A stretch of DNA of 64,000 bases from Acanthosepion esculentum (taxonomy: Eukaryota; Mollusca; Cephalopoda; Sepiida; Sepiidae): positions 13,738,466 through 13,802,465 of the forward strand of contig OZ038498.1 in assembly GCA_964036315.1 (NCBI GenBank). Direction: 5' to 3'. The notes under the pieces are model-generated. The model had not been told where the DNA came from. It worked only from the letters and a program-made list of their open reading frames with translations, and made no database searches. Position numbers and translations under genes: made by a program. This document shows, piece by piece, positions 43,801-57,240 of the stretch. The first letter of the stretch is position 1. Each line of letters begins with the position of its first letter.

Positions 43801-46800
43801 TCTCTTGAGATGCAGTAAATCTGCTTTCCTCCTCTTTTCTGCTTAGCCCTCTCTCTCTCTTGAGATGCAGTAAATCTGCTTTCCTCCTCTTTTCTGCTTA
43901 CCCATCTCTCTCTTGAGATGCAGTAAATCTGCTTTCCTCCTCTTTTCTGCTTACCCCTCTCTCTCTCTTGAGATGCAGTAAATCTGCTTTCCTCCTCTTT
44001 TCTGCTTACCCCTCTCTCTCTCTTGAGATGCAGTAAATCTGCTTTCCTCCTCTTTTCTGCTTACCCATCTCTCTCTCTTGAGATGCAGTAAATCTGCTTT
44101 CCTCCTCTTTTCTGTTTACCCCTCTCTCTCTTGAGATGCAGTAAATCTGCTTTCCTCCTCTTTTCTGCTTACCCCTCTCTCTCTCTTGAGATGCAGTAAA
44201 TCTGCTTTCCTCCTCTTTTCTGCTTACCCCTCCCTCTCTCTTGAGATGCAGTAAATCTGCTTTCCTCCTCTTTTCTGCTTACCCCTCTCTCTCTCTTGAG
44301 ATGCAGTAAATCTGCTTTCCTCCTCTTTTCTGCTTACCCATCTCTCTCTCTTGAGATGCAGTAAATCTGCTTTCCTCCTCTTTTCTGCTTACCCCTCTCT
44401 CTCTCTTGAGATGCAGTAAATCTGCTTTCCTCCTCTTTTCTGCTTACCCATCTCTCTCTCTTGAGATGCAGTAAATCTGCTTTCCTCCTCTTTTCTGCTT
44501 ACCCATCTCTCTCTCTTGAGATGCAGTAAATCTGCTTTCCTCCTCGTTTCTGCTTACCCCTCTCTCTCTCTTGAGATGCAGTAAATCTGCTTTCCTCCTC
44601 TTTTCTGCTTACCCATCTCTCTCTTGAGATGCAGTAAATCTGCTTTCCTCCTCTTTTCTGCTTACCCATCTCTCTCTCTTGAGATGCAGTAAATCTGCTT
44701 CCCTCCTCTTTTCTGCTTACCCCTCTCTCTCTCTTGAGATGCAGTAAATCTGCTTTCCTCCTCTTTTCTGCTTACCCATCTCTCTCTCTTGAGATGCAGT
44801 AAATCTGCTTTCCTCCTCTTTTCTGTTTACCCCTCTCTCTCTTGAGATGCAGTAAATCTGCTTTCCTCCTCTTTTCTGCTTACCCCTCTCTCTCTCTTGA
44901 GATGCAGTAAATCTGCTTTCCTCCTCTTTTCTGCTTACCCCTCTCTCTCTCTTGAGATGCAGTAAATCTGCTTTCCTCCTCTTTTCTGCTTACCCATCTC
45001 TCTCTCTTGAGATGCAGTAAATCTGCTTTCCTCCTCTTTTCTGCTTACCCATCTCTCTCTCTTGAGATGCAGTAAATCTGCTTTCCTCCTCTTTTCTGCT
45101 TACCCCTCTCTCTCTCTTGAGATGCAGTAAATCTGCTTTCCTCCTCTTTTCTGCTTACCCATCTCTCTCTCTTGAGATGCAGTAAATCTGCTTTCCTCCT
45201 CTTTTCTGCTTACCCCTCTCTCTCTTGAGATGCAGTAAATCTGCTTTCCTCCTCTTTTCTGCTTACCCCTCTCTCTCTCTTGAGATGCAGTAAATCTGCT
45301 TTCCTCCTCTTTTCTGCTTACCCATCTCTCTCTCTTGAGATGCAGTAAATCTGCTTTCCTCCTCTTTTCTGCTTACCCCTCTCTCTCTCTTGAGATGCAG
45401 TAAATCTGCTTTCCTCCTCTTTTCTGCTTACCCATCTCTCTCTCTTGAGATGCAGTAAATCTGCTTTCCTCCTCTTTTCTGCTTACCCATCTCTCTCTCT
45501 TGAGATGCAGTAAATCTGCTTTCCTCCTCTTTTCTGCTTACCCATCTCTCTCTCTTGAGATGCAGTAAATCTGCTTTCCTCCTCTTTTCTGCTTACCCCT
45601 CTCTCTCTCTTGAGATGCAGTAAATCTGCTTTCCTCCTCTTTTCTGCTTACCCATCACTCTCTCTTGAGATGCAGTAAATCTGCTTTCCTCCTCTTTTCT
45701 GTTTACCTCTCTCTCTCTTGAGAGGCAGTAAATCTGCTTTCCTCCTCTTTTCTGCTTACCCATCTCTCTCTCTTGAGATGCAGTAAATCTGCTTTCCTCC
45801 TCTTTTCTGCTTACCCCTCTCTCTCTCTTGAGATGCAGTAAATCTGCTTTCCTCCTCTTTTCTGCTTACCCATCTCTCTCTCTTGAGATGCAGTAAATCT
45901 GCTTTCCTGCTCTTTTCTGCTTACCCATCTCTCTCTCTTGAGATGCAGTAAATCTGCTTTCCTCCTCTTTTCTGCTTACCGCTCTCTCTCTCTTGAGATG
46001 CAGTAAATCTGCTTTCCTCCTCTTTTCTGCTTACCCATCTCTCTCTTGAGATGCAGTAAATCTGCTTTCCTCCTCTTTTCTGCTTACCCATCTCTCTCTC
46101 TTGAGATGCAGTAAATCTGCTTTCCTCCTCTTTTCTGCTTACCCATCTCTCTCTCTTGAGATGCAGTAAATCTGCTTTCCTCCTCTTTTCTGCTTAGCCC
46201 TCTCTCTCTCTTGAGATGCAGTAAATCTGCTTTCCTCCTCTTTTCTGCTTACCCATCTCTCTCTTGAGATGCAGTAAATCTGCTTTCCTCCTCTTTTCTG
46301 CTTACCCCTCTCTCTCTCTTGAGATGCAGTAAATCTGCTTTCCTCCTCTTTTCTGCTTACCCCTCTCTCTCTCTTGAGATGCAGTAAATCTGCTTTCCTC
46401 CTCTTTTCTGCTTACCCATCTCTCTCTCTTGAGATGCAGTAAATCTGCTTTCCTCCTCTTTTCTGTTTACCCCTCTCTCTCTTGAGATGCAGTAAATCTG
46501 CTTTCCTCCTCTTTTCTGCTTACCCCTCTCTCTCTCTTGAGATGCAGTAAATCTGCTTTCCTCCTCTTTTCTGCTTACCCCTCCCTCTCTCTTGAGATGC
46601 AGTAAATCTGCTTTCCTCCTCTTTTCTGCTTACCCCTCTCTCTCTCTTGAGATGCAGTAAATCTGCTTTCCTCCTCTTTTCTGCTTACCCATCTCTCTCT
46701 CTTGAGATGCAGTAAATCTGCTTTCCTCCTCTTTTCTGCTTACCCCTCTCTCTCTCTTGAGATGCAGTAAATCTGCTTTCCTCCTCTTTTCTGCTTACCC

Positions 46801-49800
46801 ATCTCTCTCTCTTGAGATGCAGTAAATCTGCTTTCCTCCTCTTTTCTGCTTACCCATCTCTCTCTCTTGAGATGCAGTAAATCTGCTTTCCTCCTCTTTT
46901 CTGCTTACCCATCTCTCTCTCTTGAGATGCAGTAAATCTGCTTTCCTCCTCTTTTCTGCTTACCCCTCTCTCTCTCTTGAGATGCAGTAAATCTGCTTTC
47001 CTCCTCTTTTCTGCTTACCCATCACTCTCTCTTGAGATGCAGTAAATCTGCTTTCCTCCTCTTTTCTGTTTACCCCTCTCTCTCTTGAGAGGCAGTAAAT
47101 CTGCTTTCCTCCTCTTTTCTGCTTACCCATCTCTCTCTCTTGAGATGCAGTAAATCTGCTTTCCTCCTCTTTTCTGCTTACCCCTCTCTCTCTCTTGAGA
47201 TGCAGTAAATCTGCTTTCCTCCTCTTTTCTGCTTACCCATCTCTCTCTCTTGAGATGCAGTAAATCTGCTTTCCTGCTCTTTTCTGCTTACCCATCTCTC
47301 TCTCTTGAGATGCAGTAAATCTGCTTTCCTCCTCTTTTCTGCTTACCGCTCTCTCTCTCTTGAGATGCAGTAAATCTGCTTTCCTCCTCTTTTCTGCTTA
47401 CCCATCTCTCTCTTGAGATGCAGTAAATCTGCTTTCCTCCTCTTTTCTGCTTACCCATCTCTCTCTCTTGAGATGCAGTAAATCTGCTTTCCTCCTCTTT
47501 TCTGCTTACCCATCTCTCTCTCTTGAGATGCAGTAAATCTGCTTTCCTCCTCTTTTCTGCTTAGCCCTCTCTCTCTCTTGAGATGCAGTAAATCTGCTTT
47601 CCTCCTCTTTTCTGCTTACCCATCTCTCTCTTGAGATGCAGTAAATCTGCTTTCCTCCTCTTTTCTGCTTACCCCTCTCTCTCTCTTGAGATGCAGTAAA
47701 TCTGCTTTCCTCCTCTTTTCTGCTTACCCCTCTCTCTCTCTTGAGATGCAGTAAATCTGCTTTCCTCCTCTTTTCTGCTTACCCATCTCTCTCTCTTGAG
47801 ATGCAGTAAATCTGCTTTCCTCCTCTTTTCTGTTTACCCCTCTCTCTCTTGAGATGCAGTAAATCTGCTTTCCTCCTCTTTTCTGCTTACCCCTCTCTCT
47901 CTCTTGAGATGCAGTAAATCTGCTTTCCTCCTCTTTTCTGCTTACCCCTCCCTCTCTCTTGAGATGCAGTAAATCTGCTTTCCTCCTCTTTTCTGCTTAC
48001 CCCTCTCTCTCTCTTGAGATGCAGTAAATCTGCTTTCCTCCTCTTTTCTGCTTACCCATCTCTCTCTCTTGAGATGCAGTAAATCTGCTTTCCTCCTCTT
48101 TTCTGCTTACCCCTCTCTCTCTCTTGAGATGCAGTAAATCTGCTTTCCTCCTCTTTTCTGCTTACCCATCTCTCTCTCTTGAGATGCAGTAAATCTGCTT
48201 TCCTCCTCTTTTCTGCTTACCCATCTCTCTCTCTTGAGATGCAGTAAATCTGCTTTCCTCCTCGTTTCTGCTTACCCCTCTCTCTCTCTTGAGATGCAGT
48301 AAATCTGCTTTCCTCCTCTTTTCTGCTTACCCATCTCTCTCTTGAGATGCAGTAAATCTGCTTTCCTCCTCTTTTCTGCTTACCCATCTCTCTCTCTTGA
48401 GATGCAGTAAATCTGCTTCCCTCCTCTTTTCTGCTTACCCCTCTCTCTCTCTTGAGATGCAGTAAATCTGCTTTCCTCCTCTTTTCTGCTTACCCATCTC
48501 TCTCTCTTGAGATGCAGTAAATCTGCTTTCCTCCTCTTTTCTGTTTACCCCTCTCTCTCTTGAGATGCAGTAAATCTGCTTTCCTCCTCTTTTCTGCTTA
48601 CCCCTCTCTCTCTCTTGAGATGCAGTAAATCTGCTTTCCTCCTCTTTTCTGCTTACCCATCTCTCTCTCTTGAGATGCAGTAAATCTGCTTTCCTCCTCT
48701 TTTCTGCTTACCCATCTCTCTCTCTTGAGATGCAGTAAATCTGCTTTCCTCCTCTTTTCTGCTTACCCCTCTCTCTCTCTTGAGATGCAGTAAATCTGCT
48801 TTCCTCCTCTTTTCTGCTTACCCATCACTCTCTCTTGAGATGCAGTAAATCTGCTTTCCTCCTCTTTTCTGTTTACCCCTCTCTCTCTTGAGAGGCAGTA
48901 AATCTGCTTTCCTCCTCTTTTCTGCTTACCCATCTCTCTCTCTTGAGATGCAGTAAATCTGCTTTCCTCCTCGTTTCTGCTTACCCCTCTCTCTCTCTTG
49001 AGATGCAGTAAATCTGCTTTCCTCCTCTTTTCTGCTTACCCATCTCTCTCTTGAGATGCAGTAAATCTGCTTTCCTCCTCTTTTCTGCTTACCCATCTCT
49101 CTCTCTTGAGATGCAGTAAATCTGCTTCCCTCCTCTTTTCTGCTTACCCCTCTCTCTCTCTTGAGATGCAGTAAATCTGCTTTCCTCCTCTTTTCTGCTT
49201 ACCCATCTCTCTCTCTTGAGATGCAGTAAATCTGCTTTCCTCCTCTTTTCTGTTTACCCCTCTCTCTCTTGAGATGCAGTAAATCTGCTTTCCTCCTCTT
49301 TTCTGCTTACCCCTCTCTCTCTCTTGAGATGCAGTAAATCTGCTTTCCTCCTCTTTTCTGCTTACCCATCTCTCTCTCTTGAGATGCAGTAAATCTGCTT
49401 TCCTCCTCTTTTCTGCTTACCCATCTCTCTCTCTTGAGATGCAGTAAATCTGCTTTCCTCCTCTTTTCTGCTTACCCCTCTCTCTCTCTTGAGATGCAGT
49501 AAATCTGCTTTCCTCCTCTTTTCTGCTTACCCATCACTCTCTCTTGAGATGCAGTAAATCTGCTTTCCTCCTCTTTTCTGTTTACCCCTCTCTCTCTTGA
49601 GAGGCAGTAAATCTGCTTTCCTCCTCTTTTCTGCTTACCCATCTCTCTCTCTTGAGATGCAGTAAATCTGCTTTCCTCCTCTTTTCTGCTTACCCCTCTC
49701 TCTCTCTCTTGAGATGCAGTAAATCTGCTTTCCTCCTCTTTTCTGCTTACCCCTCTCTCTCTCTTGAGATGCAGTAAATCTGCTTTCCTCCTCTTTTCTG

Positions 49801-52800
49801 CTTACCCATCTCTCTCTCTTGAGATGCAGTAAATCTGCTTTCCTCCTCTTTTCTGCTTACCCATCTCTCTCTCTTGAGATGCAGTAAATCTGCTTTCCTC
49901 CTCGTTTCTGCTTACCCCTCTCTCTCTCTTGAGATGCAGTAAATCTGCTTTCCTCCTCTTTTCTGCTTACCCATCTCTCTCTTGAGATGCAGTAAATCTG
50001 CTTTCCTCCTCTTTTCTGCTTACCCATCTCTCTCTCTTGAGATGCAGTAAATCTGCTTCCCTCCTCTTTTCTGCTTACCCCTCTCTCTCTCTTGAGATGC
50101 AGTAAATCTGCTTTCCTCCTCTTTTCTGCTTACCCATCTCTCTCTCTTGAGATGCAGTAAATCTGCTTTCCTCCTCTTTTCTGTTTACCCCTCTCTCTCT
50201 TGAGATGCAGTAAATCTGCTTTCCTCCTCTTTTCTGCTTACCCCTCTCTCTCTCTTGAGATGCAGTAAATCTGCTTTCCTCCTCTTTTCTGCTTACCCAT
50301 CTCTCTCTCTTGAGATGCAGTAAATCTGCTTTCCTCCTCTTTTCTGCTTACCCATCTCTCTCTCTTGAGATGCAGTAAATCTGCTTTCCTCCTCTTTTCT
50401 GCTTACCCCTCTCTCTCTCTTGAGATGCAGTAAATCTGCTTTCCTCCTCTTTTCTGCTTACCCATCACTCTCTCTTGAGATGCAGTAAATCTGCTTTCCT
50501 CCTCTTTTCTGTTTACCCCTCTCTCTCTTGAGAGGCAGTAAATCTGCTTTCCTCCTCTTTTCTGCTTACCCATCTCTCTCTCTTGAGATGCAGTAAATCT
50601 GCTTTCCTCCTCTTTTCTGCTTACCCCTCTCTCTCTCTCTTGAGATGCAGTAAATCTGCTTTCCTCCTCTTTTCTTCTTACCCCTCTCTCTCTTGAGATG
50701 CAGTAAATCTGCTTTCCTCCTCTTTTCTGCTTACCCCTCTCTCTCTTGAGATGCAGTAAATCTGCTTTCCTCCTCTTTTCTGCTTACCCCTCTCTCTGTC
50801 TTGAGATGCAGTAAATCTGCTTTCCTCCTCTTTTCTGCTTACCCCTCTCTCTCTTGAGATGCAGTAAATCTGCTTTCCTCCTCTTTTCTGCTTACCCCTC
50901 TCTCTCTCTCTTGAGATGCAGTAAATCTGCTTTCCTCCTCTTTTCTGCTTACCCCTCTCTCTCTCTTGAGATGCAGTAAATCTGCTTTCCTCCTCATTTC
51001 TGCTTACCCATCTCTCTCTTGAGATGCAGTAAATCTGCTTTCCTCCTCTTTTCTGCTTACCCCTCTCTCTCTCTCTCTCTCTTGAGATGCAGTAAATCTG
51101 CTTTCCTCCTCTTTTCTGCTTACCCATCTCTCTCTCTTGAGATGCAGTAAATCTGCTTTACTCCTCTTTTCTGCTTACCCCTCTCTCTCTTAAGATGCAG
51201 TAAATCTGCTTTCCTCCTCTTTTCTGCTTACCCATCTCTCTCTCTTGAGATGCAGTAAATCTGCTTTCCTCCTCTTTTCTGCTTACCCCTCTCTCTCTCA
51301 TGAGATGCAGTAAATCTGCTTTCCTCCTCTTTTCTGCTTACCCCTCTCTCTCTTAAGATGCAGTAAATCTGCTTTCCTCCTCTTTTCTGCTTACCCATCT
51401 CTCTCTCTTGAGATGCAGTAAATCTGCTTTCCTCCTCTTTTCTGCTTACCCCTCTCTCTGTCTTGAGATGCAGTAAATCTGCTTTCCTCCTCTTTTCTGC
51501 TTACCCCTCTCTCTCTTGAGATGCAGTAAATCTGCTTTCCTCCTCTTTTCTGCTTACCCCTCTCTCTCTCTTGAGATGCAGTAAATCTGCTTTCCTCCTC
51601 TTTTCTGCTTACCCCTCCCTCTCTCTTGAGATGCAGTAAATCTGCTTTCCTCCTCTTTTCTGCTTACCCCTCTCTCTCTCTTGAGATGCAGTAAATCTGC
51701 TTTCCTCCTCTTTTCTGCTTACCCATCTCTCTCTCTTGAGATGCAGTAAATCTGCTTTCCTCCTCTTTTCTGCTTACCCCTCTCTCTCTCTTGAGATGCA
51801 GTAAATCTGCTTTCCTCCTCTTTTCTGCTTACCCATCTCTCTCTCTTGAGATGCAGTAAATCTGCTTTCCTCCTCTTTTCTGCTTACCCATCTCTCTCTC
51901 TTGAGATGCAGTAAATCTGCTTTCCTCCTCGTTTCTGCTTACCCCTCTCTCTCTCTTGAGATGCAGTAAATCTGCTTTCCTCCTCTTTTCTGCTTACCCA
52001 TCTCTCTCTTGAGATGCAGTAAATCTGCTTTCCTCCTCTTTTCTGCTTACCCATCTCTCTCTCTTGAGATGCAGTAAATCTGCTTCCCTCCTCTTTTCTG
52101 CTTACCCCTCTCTCTCTCTTGAGATGCAGTAAATCTGCTTTCCTCCTCTTTTCTGCTTACCCATCTCTCTCTCTTGAGATGCAGTAAATCTGCTTTCCTC
52201 CTCTTTTCTGTTTACCCCTCTCTCTCTTGAGATGCAGTAAATCTGCTTTCCTCCTCTTTTCTGCTTACCCCTCTCTCTCTCTTGAGATGCAGTAAATCTG
52301 CTTTCCTCCTCTTTTCTGCTTACCCCTCTCTCTCTCTTGAGATGCAGTAAATCTGCTTTCCTCCTCTTTTCTGCTTACCCATCTCTCTCTCTTGAGATGC
52401 AGTAAATCTGCTTTCCTCCTCTTTTCTGCTTACCCATCTCTCTCTCTTGAGATGCAGTAAATCTGCTTTCCTCCTCTTTTCTGCTTACCCCTCTCTCTCT
52501 CTTGAGATGCAGTAAATCTGCTTTCCTCCTCTTTTCTGCTTACCCATCACTCTCTCTTGAGATGCAGTAAATCTGCTTTCCTCCTCTTTTCTGTTTACCC
52601 CTCTCTCTCTTGAGAGGCAGTAAATCTGCTTTCCTCCTCTTTTCTGCTTACCCATCTCTCTCTCTTGAGATGCAGTAAATCTGCTTTCCTCCTCTTTTCT
52701 GCTTACCCCTCTCTCTCTCTTGAGATGCAGTAAATCTGCTTTCCTCCTCTTTTCTGCTTACCCATCTCTCTCTCTTGAGATGCAGTAAATCTGCTTTCCT

Positions 52801-55800
52801 CCTCTTTTCTGCTTACCCCTCTCTCTCTCTTGAGATGCAGTAAATCTGCTTTCCTCCTCTTTTCTTCTTACCCCTCTCTCTCTTGAGATGCAGTAAATCT
52901 GCTTTCCTCCTCTTTTCTGCTTACCCCTCTCTCTCTTGAGATGCAGTAAATCTGCTTTCCTCCTCTTTTCTGCTTACCCCTCTCTCTGTCTTGAGATGCA
53001 GTAAATCTGCTTTCCTCCTCTTTTCTGCTTACCCCTCTCTCTCTTGAGATGCAGTAAATCTGCTTTCCTCCTCTTTTCTGCTTACCCCTCTCTCTCTCTT
53101 GAGATGCAGTAAATCTGCTTTCCTCCTCTTTTCTGCTTACCCCTCTCTCTCTCTTGAGATGCAGTAAATCTGCTTTCCTCCTCTTTTCTGCTTACCCATC
53201 TCTCTCTTGAGATGCAGTAAATCTGCTTTCCTCCTCTTTTCTGCTTACCCCTCTCTCTCTCTCTCTCTCTTGAGATGCAGTAAATCTGCTTTCCTCCTCT
53301 TTTCTGCTTACCCATCTCTCTCTCTTGAGATGCAGTAAATCTGCTTTACTCCTCTTTTCTGCTTACCCCTCTCTCTCTTAAGATGCAGTAAATCTGCTTT
53401 CCTCCTCTTTTCTGCTTACCCATCTCTCTCTCTTGAGATGCAGTAAATCTGCTTTCCTCCTCTTTTCTGCTTACCCCTCTCTCTCTCATGAGATGCAGTA
53501 AATCTGCTTTCCTCCTCTTTTCTGCTTACCCCTCTCTCTCTTAAGATGCAGTAAATCTGCTTTCCTCCTCTTTTCTGCTTACCCATCTCTCTCTCTTGAG
53601 ATGCAGTAAATCTGCTTTCCTCCTCTTTTCTGCTTACCCCTCTCTCTGTCTTGAGATGCAGTAAATCTGCTTTCCTCCTCTTTTCTGCTTACCCCTCTCT
53701 CTCTTGAGATGCAGTAAATCTGCTTTCCTCCTCTTTTCTGCTTACCCCTCTCTCTCTCTTGAGATGCAGTAAATCTGCTTTCCTCCTCTTTTCTGCTTAC
53801 CCCTCTCTCTCTCTTGAGATGCAGTAAATCTGCTTTCCTCCTCTTTCCTGCTTACCCATCTCTCTCTCTTGAGATGCAGTAAATCTGCTTTCCTCCTCTT
53901 TTCTGCTTACCCCTCTCTCTCTCTTGAGATGCAGTAAATCTGCTTTCCTCCTCTTTTCTGCTTACCCATCTCTCTCTCTTGAGATGCAGTAAATCTGCTT
54001 TCCTCCTCTTTTCTGCTTACCCCTCTCTCTCTTGAGATGCAGTAAATCTGCTTTCCTCCTCTTTTCTGCTTACCCATCTCTCTCTCTTGAGATGCAGTAA
54101 ATCTGCTTTCCTCCTCTTTTCTGCTTACCCCTCTCTCTCTCTTGAGATGCAGTAAATCTGCTTTCCTCCTCTTTTCTGCTTACCCCTCTCTCTCTTGAGA
54201 TGCAGTAAATCTGCTTTCCTCCTCTTTTCTGCTTACCCCTCTCTCTCTCTTGAGATGCAGTAAATCTGCTTTCCTCCTCTTTTCTGCTTACCCATCTCTC
54301 TCTTGAGATGCAGTAAATCTGCTTTCCTCCTCTTTTCTGCTTACCCCTCTCTCTCTTGAGATGCAGTAAATCTGCTTTCCTCCTCTTTTCTGCTTACCCC
54401 TCTCTCTCTTGAGATGCAGTAAATCTGCTTTCCTCCTCTTTTCTGCTTACCCCTCTCTCTCTCTTGAGATGCAGTAAATCTGCTATCCTCCTCTTTTCTG
54501 CTTACCCCTCTCTCTCTCATGAGATGCAGTAAATCTGCTTTCCTCCTCTTTTCTGCTTACCCCTCTCTCTCTCTTGAGATGCAGTAAATCTGCTTTCCTC
54601 CTCTTTTCTGCTTACCCCTCTCTCTCTCTTGAGATGCAGTAAATCTGCTTTCCTCCTCTTTTCTGCTTACCCATCTCTCTCTCTTGAGATGCAGTAAATC
54701 TGCTTTCCTCCTCTTTTCTGCTTACCCCTCTCTCTCTCTTGAGATGCAGTAAATCTGCTTTCCTCCTCTTTTCTGCTTACCCCTCTCTCTCTCTTGAGAT
54801 GCAGTAAATCTGCTTTCCTCCTCTTTTCTGCTTACCCCTCTCTCTCTCATGAGATGCAGTAAATCTGCTTTCCTCCTCTTTTCTGCATACCCATCTCTCT
54901 CTCTTGAGATGCAGTAAATCTGCTTTCCTCCACTTTTCTGCTTACCCATCTCTCTCACTTGAGATGCAGTAAATCTGCTTTCCTCCTCTTTTCTGGTTAC
55001 CCATCTCTCTCTCTTGAGATGCAGTAAATCTGCTTTCCTCCTCTTTTCTGCTTACCCCTCTCTCTCTTGAGATGCAGTAAATCTGCTTTCCTCCTCTTTT
55101 CTGCTTACCCCTCTCTCTCTTAAGATGCAGTAAATCTGCTTTCCTCCTCTTTTCTGCTTACCCATCTCTCTCTCTTGAGATGCAGTAAATCTGCTTTCCT
55201 CCTCTTTTCTGCTTACCCATCTCTCTCTCTTGAGATGCAGTAAATCTGCTTTCCTCCTCTTTTCTGCTTACCCATCTCTCTCTCTTGACATGCTGTAAAT
55301 CTGCTTTCCTCCTCTTTTCTGCTTACCCATCTCTCTCTCTTGAGATGCTGTAAATCTGCTTTCCTCCTCTTTTCTGCTTACCCATCTCTCTCTCTTGAGA
55401 TGCAGTAAATCTGCTTTACTCCTCTTTTCTGCTTACCCCTCTCTCTCTCTCTTGAGATGCAGTAAATCTGCTTTCCTCCTCTTTTCTGCTTACCTCTCTC
55501 TCTCTCTTGAGATGCAGTAAATCTGCTTTCCTCCTCTTTTCTGCTTACCCATCTGTCTCTCTTGAGATGCAGTAAATCTGCTTTCCTCCTCTTTTCTGCT
55601 TACCCATCTCTCTCTCTTGACATGCTGTAAATCTGCTTTCCTCCTCTTTTCTGCTTACCCATCTCTCTCTCTTGAGATGCTGTAAATCTGCTTTCGTCCT
55701 CTTTTCTGCTTACCCCTCTCTCTCTCTTGAGATGCAGTAAATCTGCTTTCCTCTTCTTTTCTGCTTACCCCTCTCTCTCTCTTGAGATGCAGTAAATCTG

Positions 55801-56288
55801 CTTTCCTCCTCTTTTCTGCTTACCCATCTCTCTCTCTTGACATGCTGTAAATCTACTTTCCTCCACTTTACTGCTTACCCATCTCTCTTGAGATGCAGTA
55901 AATCTGCTTTCCTCCTCTTTTTTGCTTACCCCTCTCTCTCTTGAGATTCAGTAAATCTGCTTTCCTCCTCTTTTCTGCTTACCCCTCTCTCTCTCTTGAG
56001 ATGCAGTAAATCTGCTTTCCTCTTCTTTTCTGCTTACCCCTCTCTCTTGAGATGCAGTAAATCTGCTTTCCTCCTCTTTTCTGCTTACCCTCTCTCTCTC
56101 TTGAGATGCAGTAAATCTGCTTTCCTCCTCTTTTCTGCTTACCCCTCTCTCTCTTGAGATGCAGTAAATCTGCTTTCCTCCTCTTTTCTGCTTACCCCTC
56201 TCTCTCTTGAGATGCAGTAAATCTGCTTTCCTCATCATTTCTGCTTACCCTCTCTCTCTCTCTCTTGAGATGCAGTAAATCTGCTTTT
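40803..56288. repeat. 15.5 kb satellite array of about 55-bp units
   Basis: Uninterrupted tandem array of roughly 280 units. The core is GAGATGCAGTAAATCTGC, TTTCCTCCTCTTTTCTGC and TTACCC, followed by (CT)3-10 and CTTGAG. Unit length is usually 55 bp and varies in steps of 2 (53, 57, up to about 70) with the CT run. The + strand is pyrimidine-rich. Units at both edges are more diverged (for example GATACTGTAAATC near 41090 and GACATGCTGTAAATC at 55285, 55619 and 55841), while the centre is homogeneous with long-range copies of marked blocks. Minus-strand open frames of 77-149 codons inside it arise because three 55-bp units equal 55 codons; they are not genes. Confidence 0.97.
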
Positions 56289-56974
56289 TCTTTCCCTGTC
56301 TTTGCTTTCTGTTCTGGAGTTTAGCTTTTGAGTTATCCCATTTCAACTCCGTTGAGCAAACCCAGACTATGCTTTATTTGAATTCTTTCTTGTTGCTTTG
56401 TTCATAGTTTTTGCATGTTAATTCTCTTAACATTCATTCACAGAAGCACCATCATGATCGCCTGCATTGTCAGTTTGGCGCCTTTCTCATTGGCATATCA
56501 CCATTTTGAATTCAACCTAGCATCACATCATCTTCATCTGGTTTCCCACCAAATTTCTGGACTTACATCTCAACACAACACATATGACATCTTATTCAGC
56601 ACACTGCCATTTTTGGATTCCCAGATCTCTTTACTCAAGTGATTTCTTTCCTTTCATCAAGGACCACAACGCATGAACATTCCAAAGACTTACCACTTTC
56701 ATGTGGCCACCATGCTCCTTTTTCTGGGCTACTAAATTAACCACATTTGCATATCCACACACTCACACTTTGGAACATTTCTACATGTTTTTAATATTTC
56801 CTAAAAAATCTTCTAAGAGAAAAATTTCATAAATTTTAACTGAAAACAGTACTGGCTGCTCAAAATGTCTGATTCTGGAGGCAAAATTATTACAGGATGC
56901 AACTGACAAAAAATGTTTCACATGTTTGGTAAAATCCTGCAATTAATGAACCAGTGGGATAGTTCATACTAAGA
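56289..56974. other. Satellite flank, nothing recognised
   Basis: Balanced composition with few T runs. The frame 56415-56642 on + shows no recognisable family. Confidence 0.4.
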
Positions 56975-57240
56975 GACAGAAACAGACAAGAACACGACTT
57001 AAAGAAAGTGCTCCAAAGAGCTAGAGACTGTGGGATTAAATTCAATCAGGAAAATGTAAACTTAGGTAAGAGGAAATTGTATTCTTTGGACATTTCTTAC
57101 AACAGGTCTGTAAACATAGCCCAGAAAAATTGCTGCGCTAAAATCGAAGGAAGGTGTAAAAAGTTTTCTGGGAATGGTAGAGTACCTCACCAACTTTATA
57201 GAATTACACAACAATAAATACATCACTGAAAAGACTAACT
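56975..57240 (+). pseudogene. Ty3/gypsy reverse transcriptase fragment
   Basis: The + strand reads HDLKKVLQRARDCGIKFNQE, then, with frame breaks, YSLDISYN and FLGMVEYLTNFIELH. These match the connection and thumb region of gypsy polymerases (LxxVLxRxRxxGIxxNxxK, YLGHxISxxG, FLGMxxYLxxFIPxLS). At least two frameshifts are needed, so it is dead. It lies opposite in orientation to the integrase fragment that follows, so the two belong to different insertions or a rearranged one. Confidence 0.68.

Noticed and set aside
41012..56238. Minus-strand open frames of 77-149 codons within the satellite
   Set aside because: They repeat the same translation in rotating frames because three 55-bp units equal 55 codons; length changes of the CT run break them at random. 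This is a satellite by-product, not a protein family.
40803..56288. Satellite considered as a CRISPR array
   Set aside because: There are no unique spacers between repeats; the whole unit is repeated, the length variation is in CT dinucleotides, and the genome is eukaryotic.
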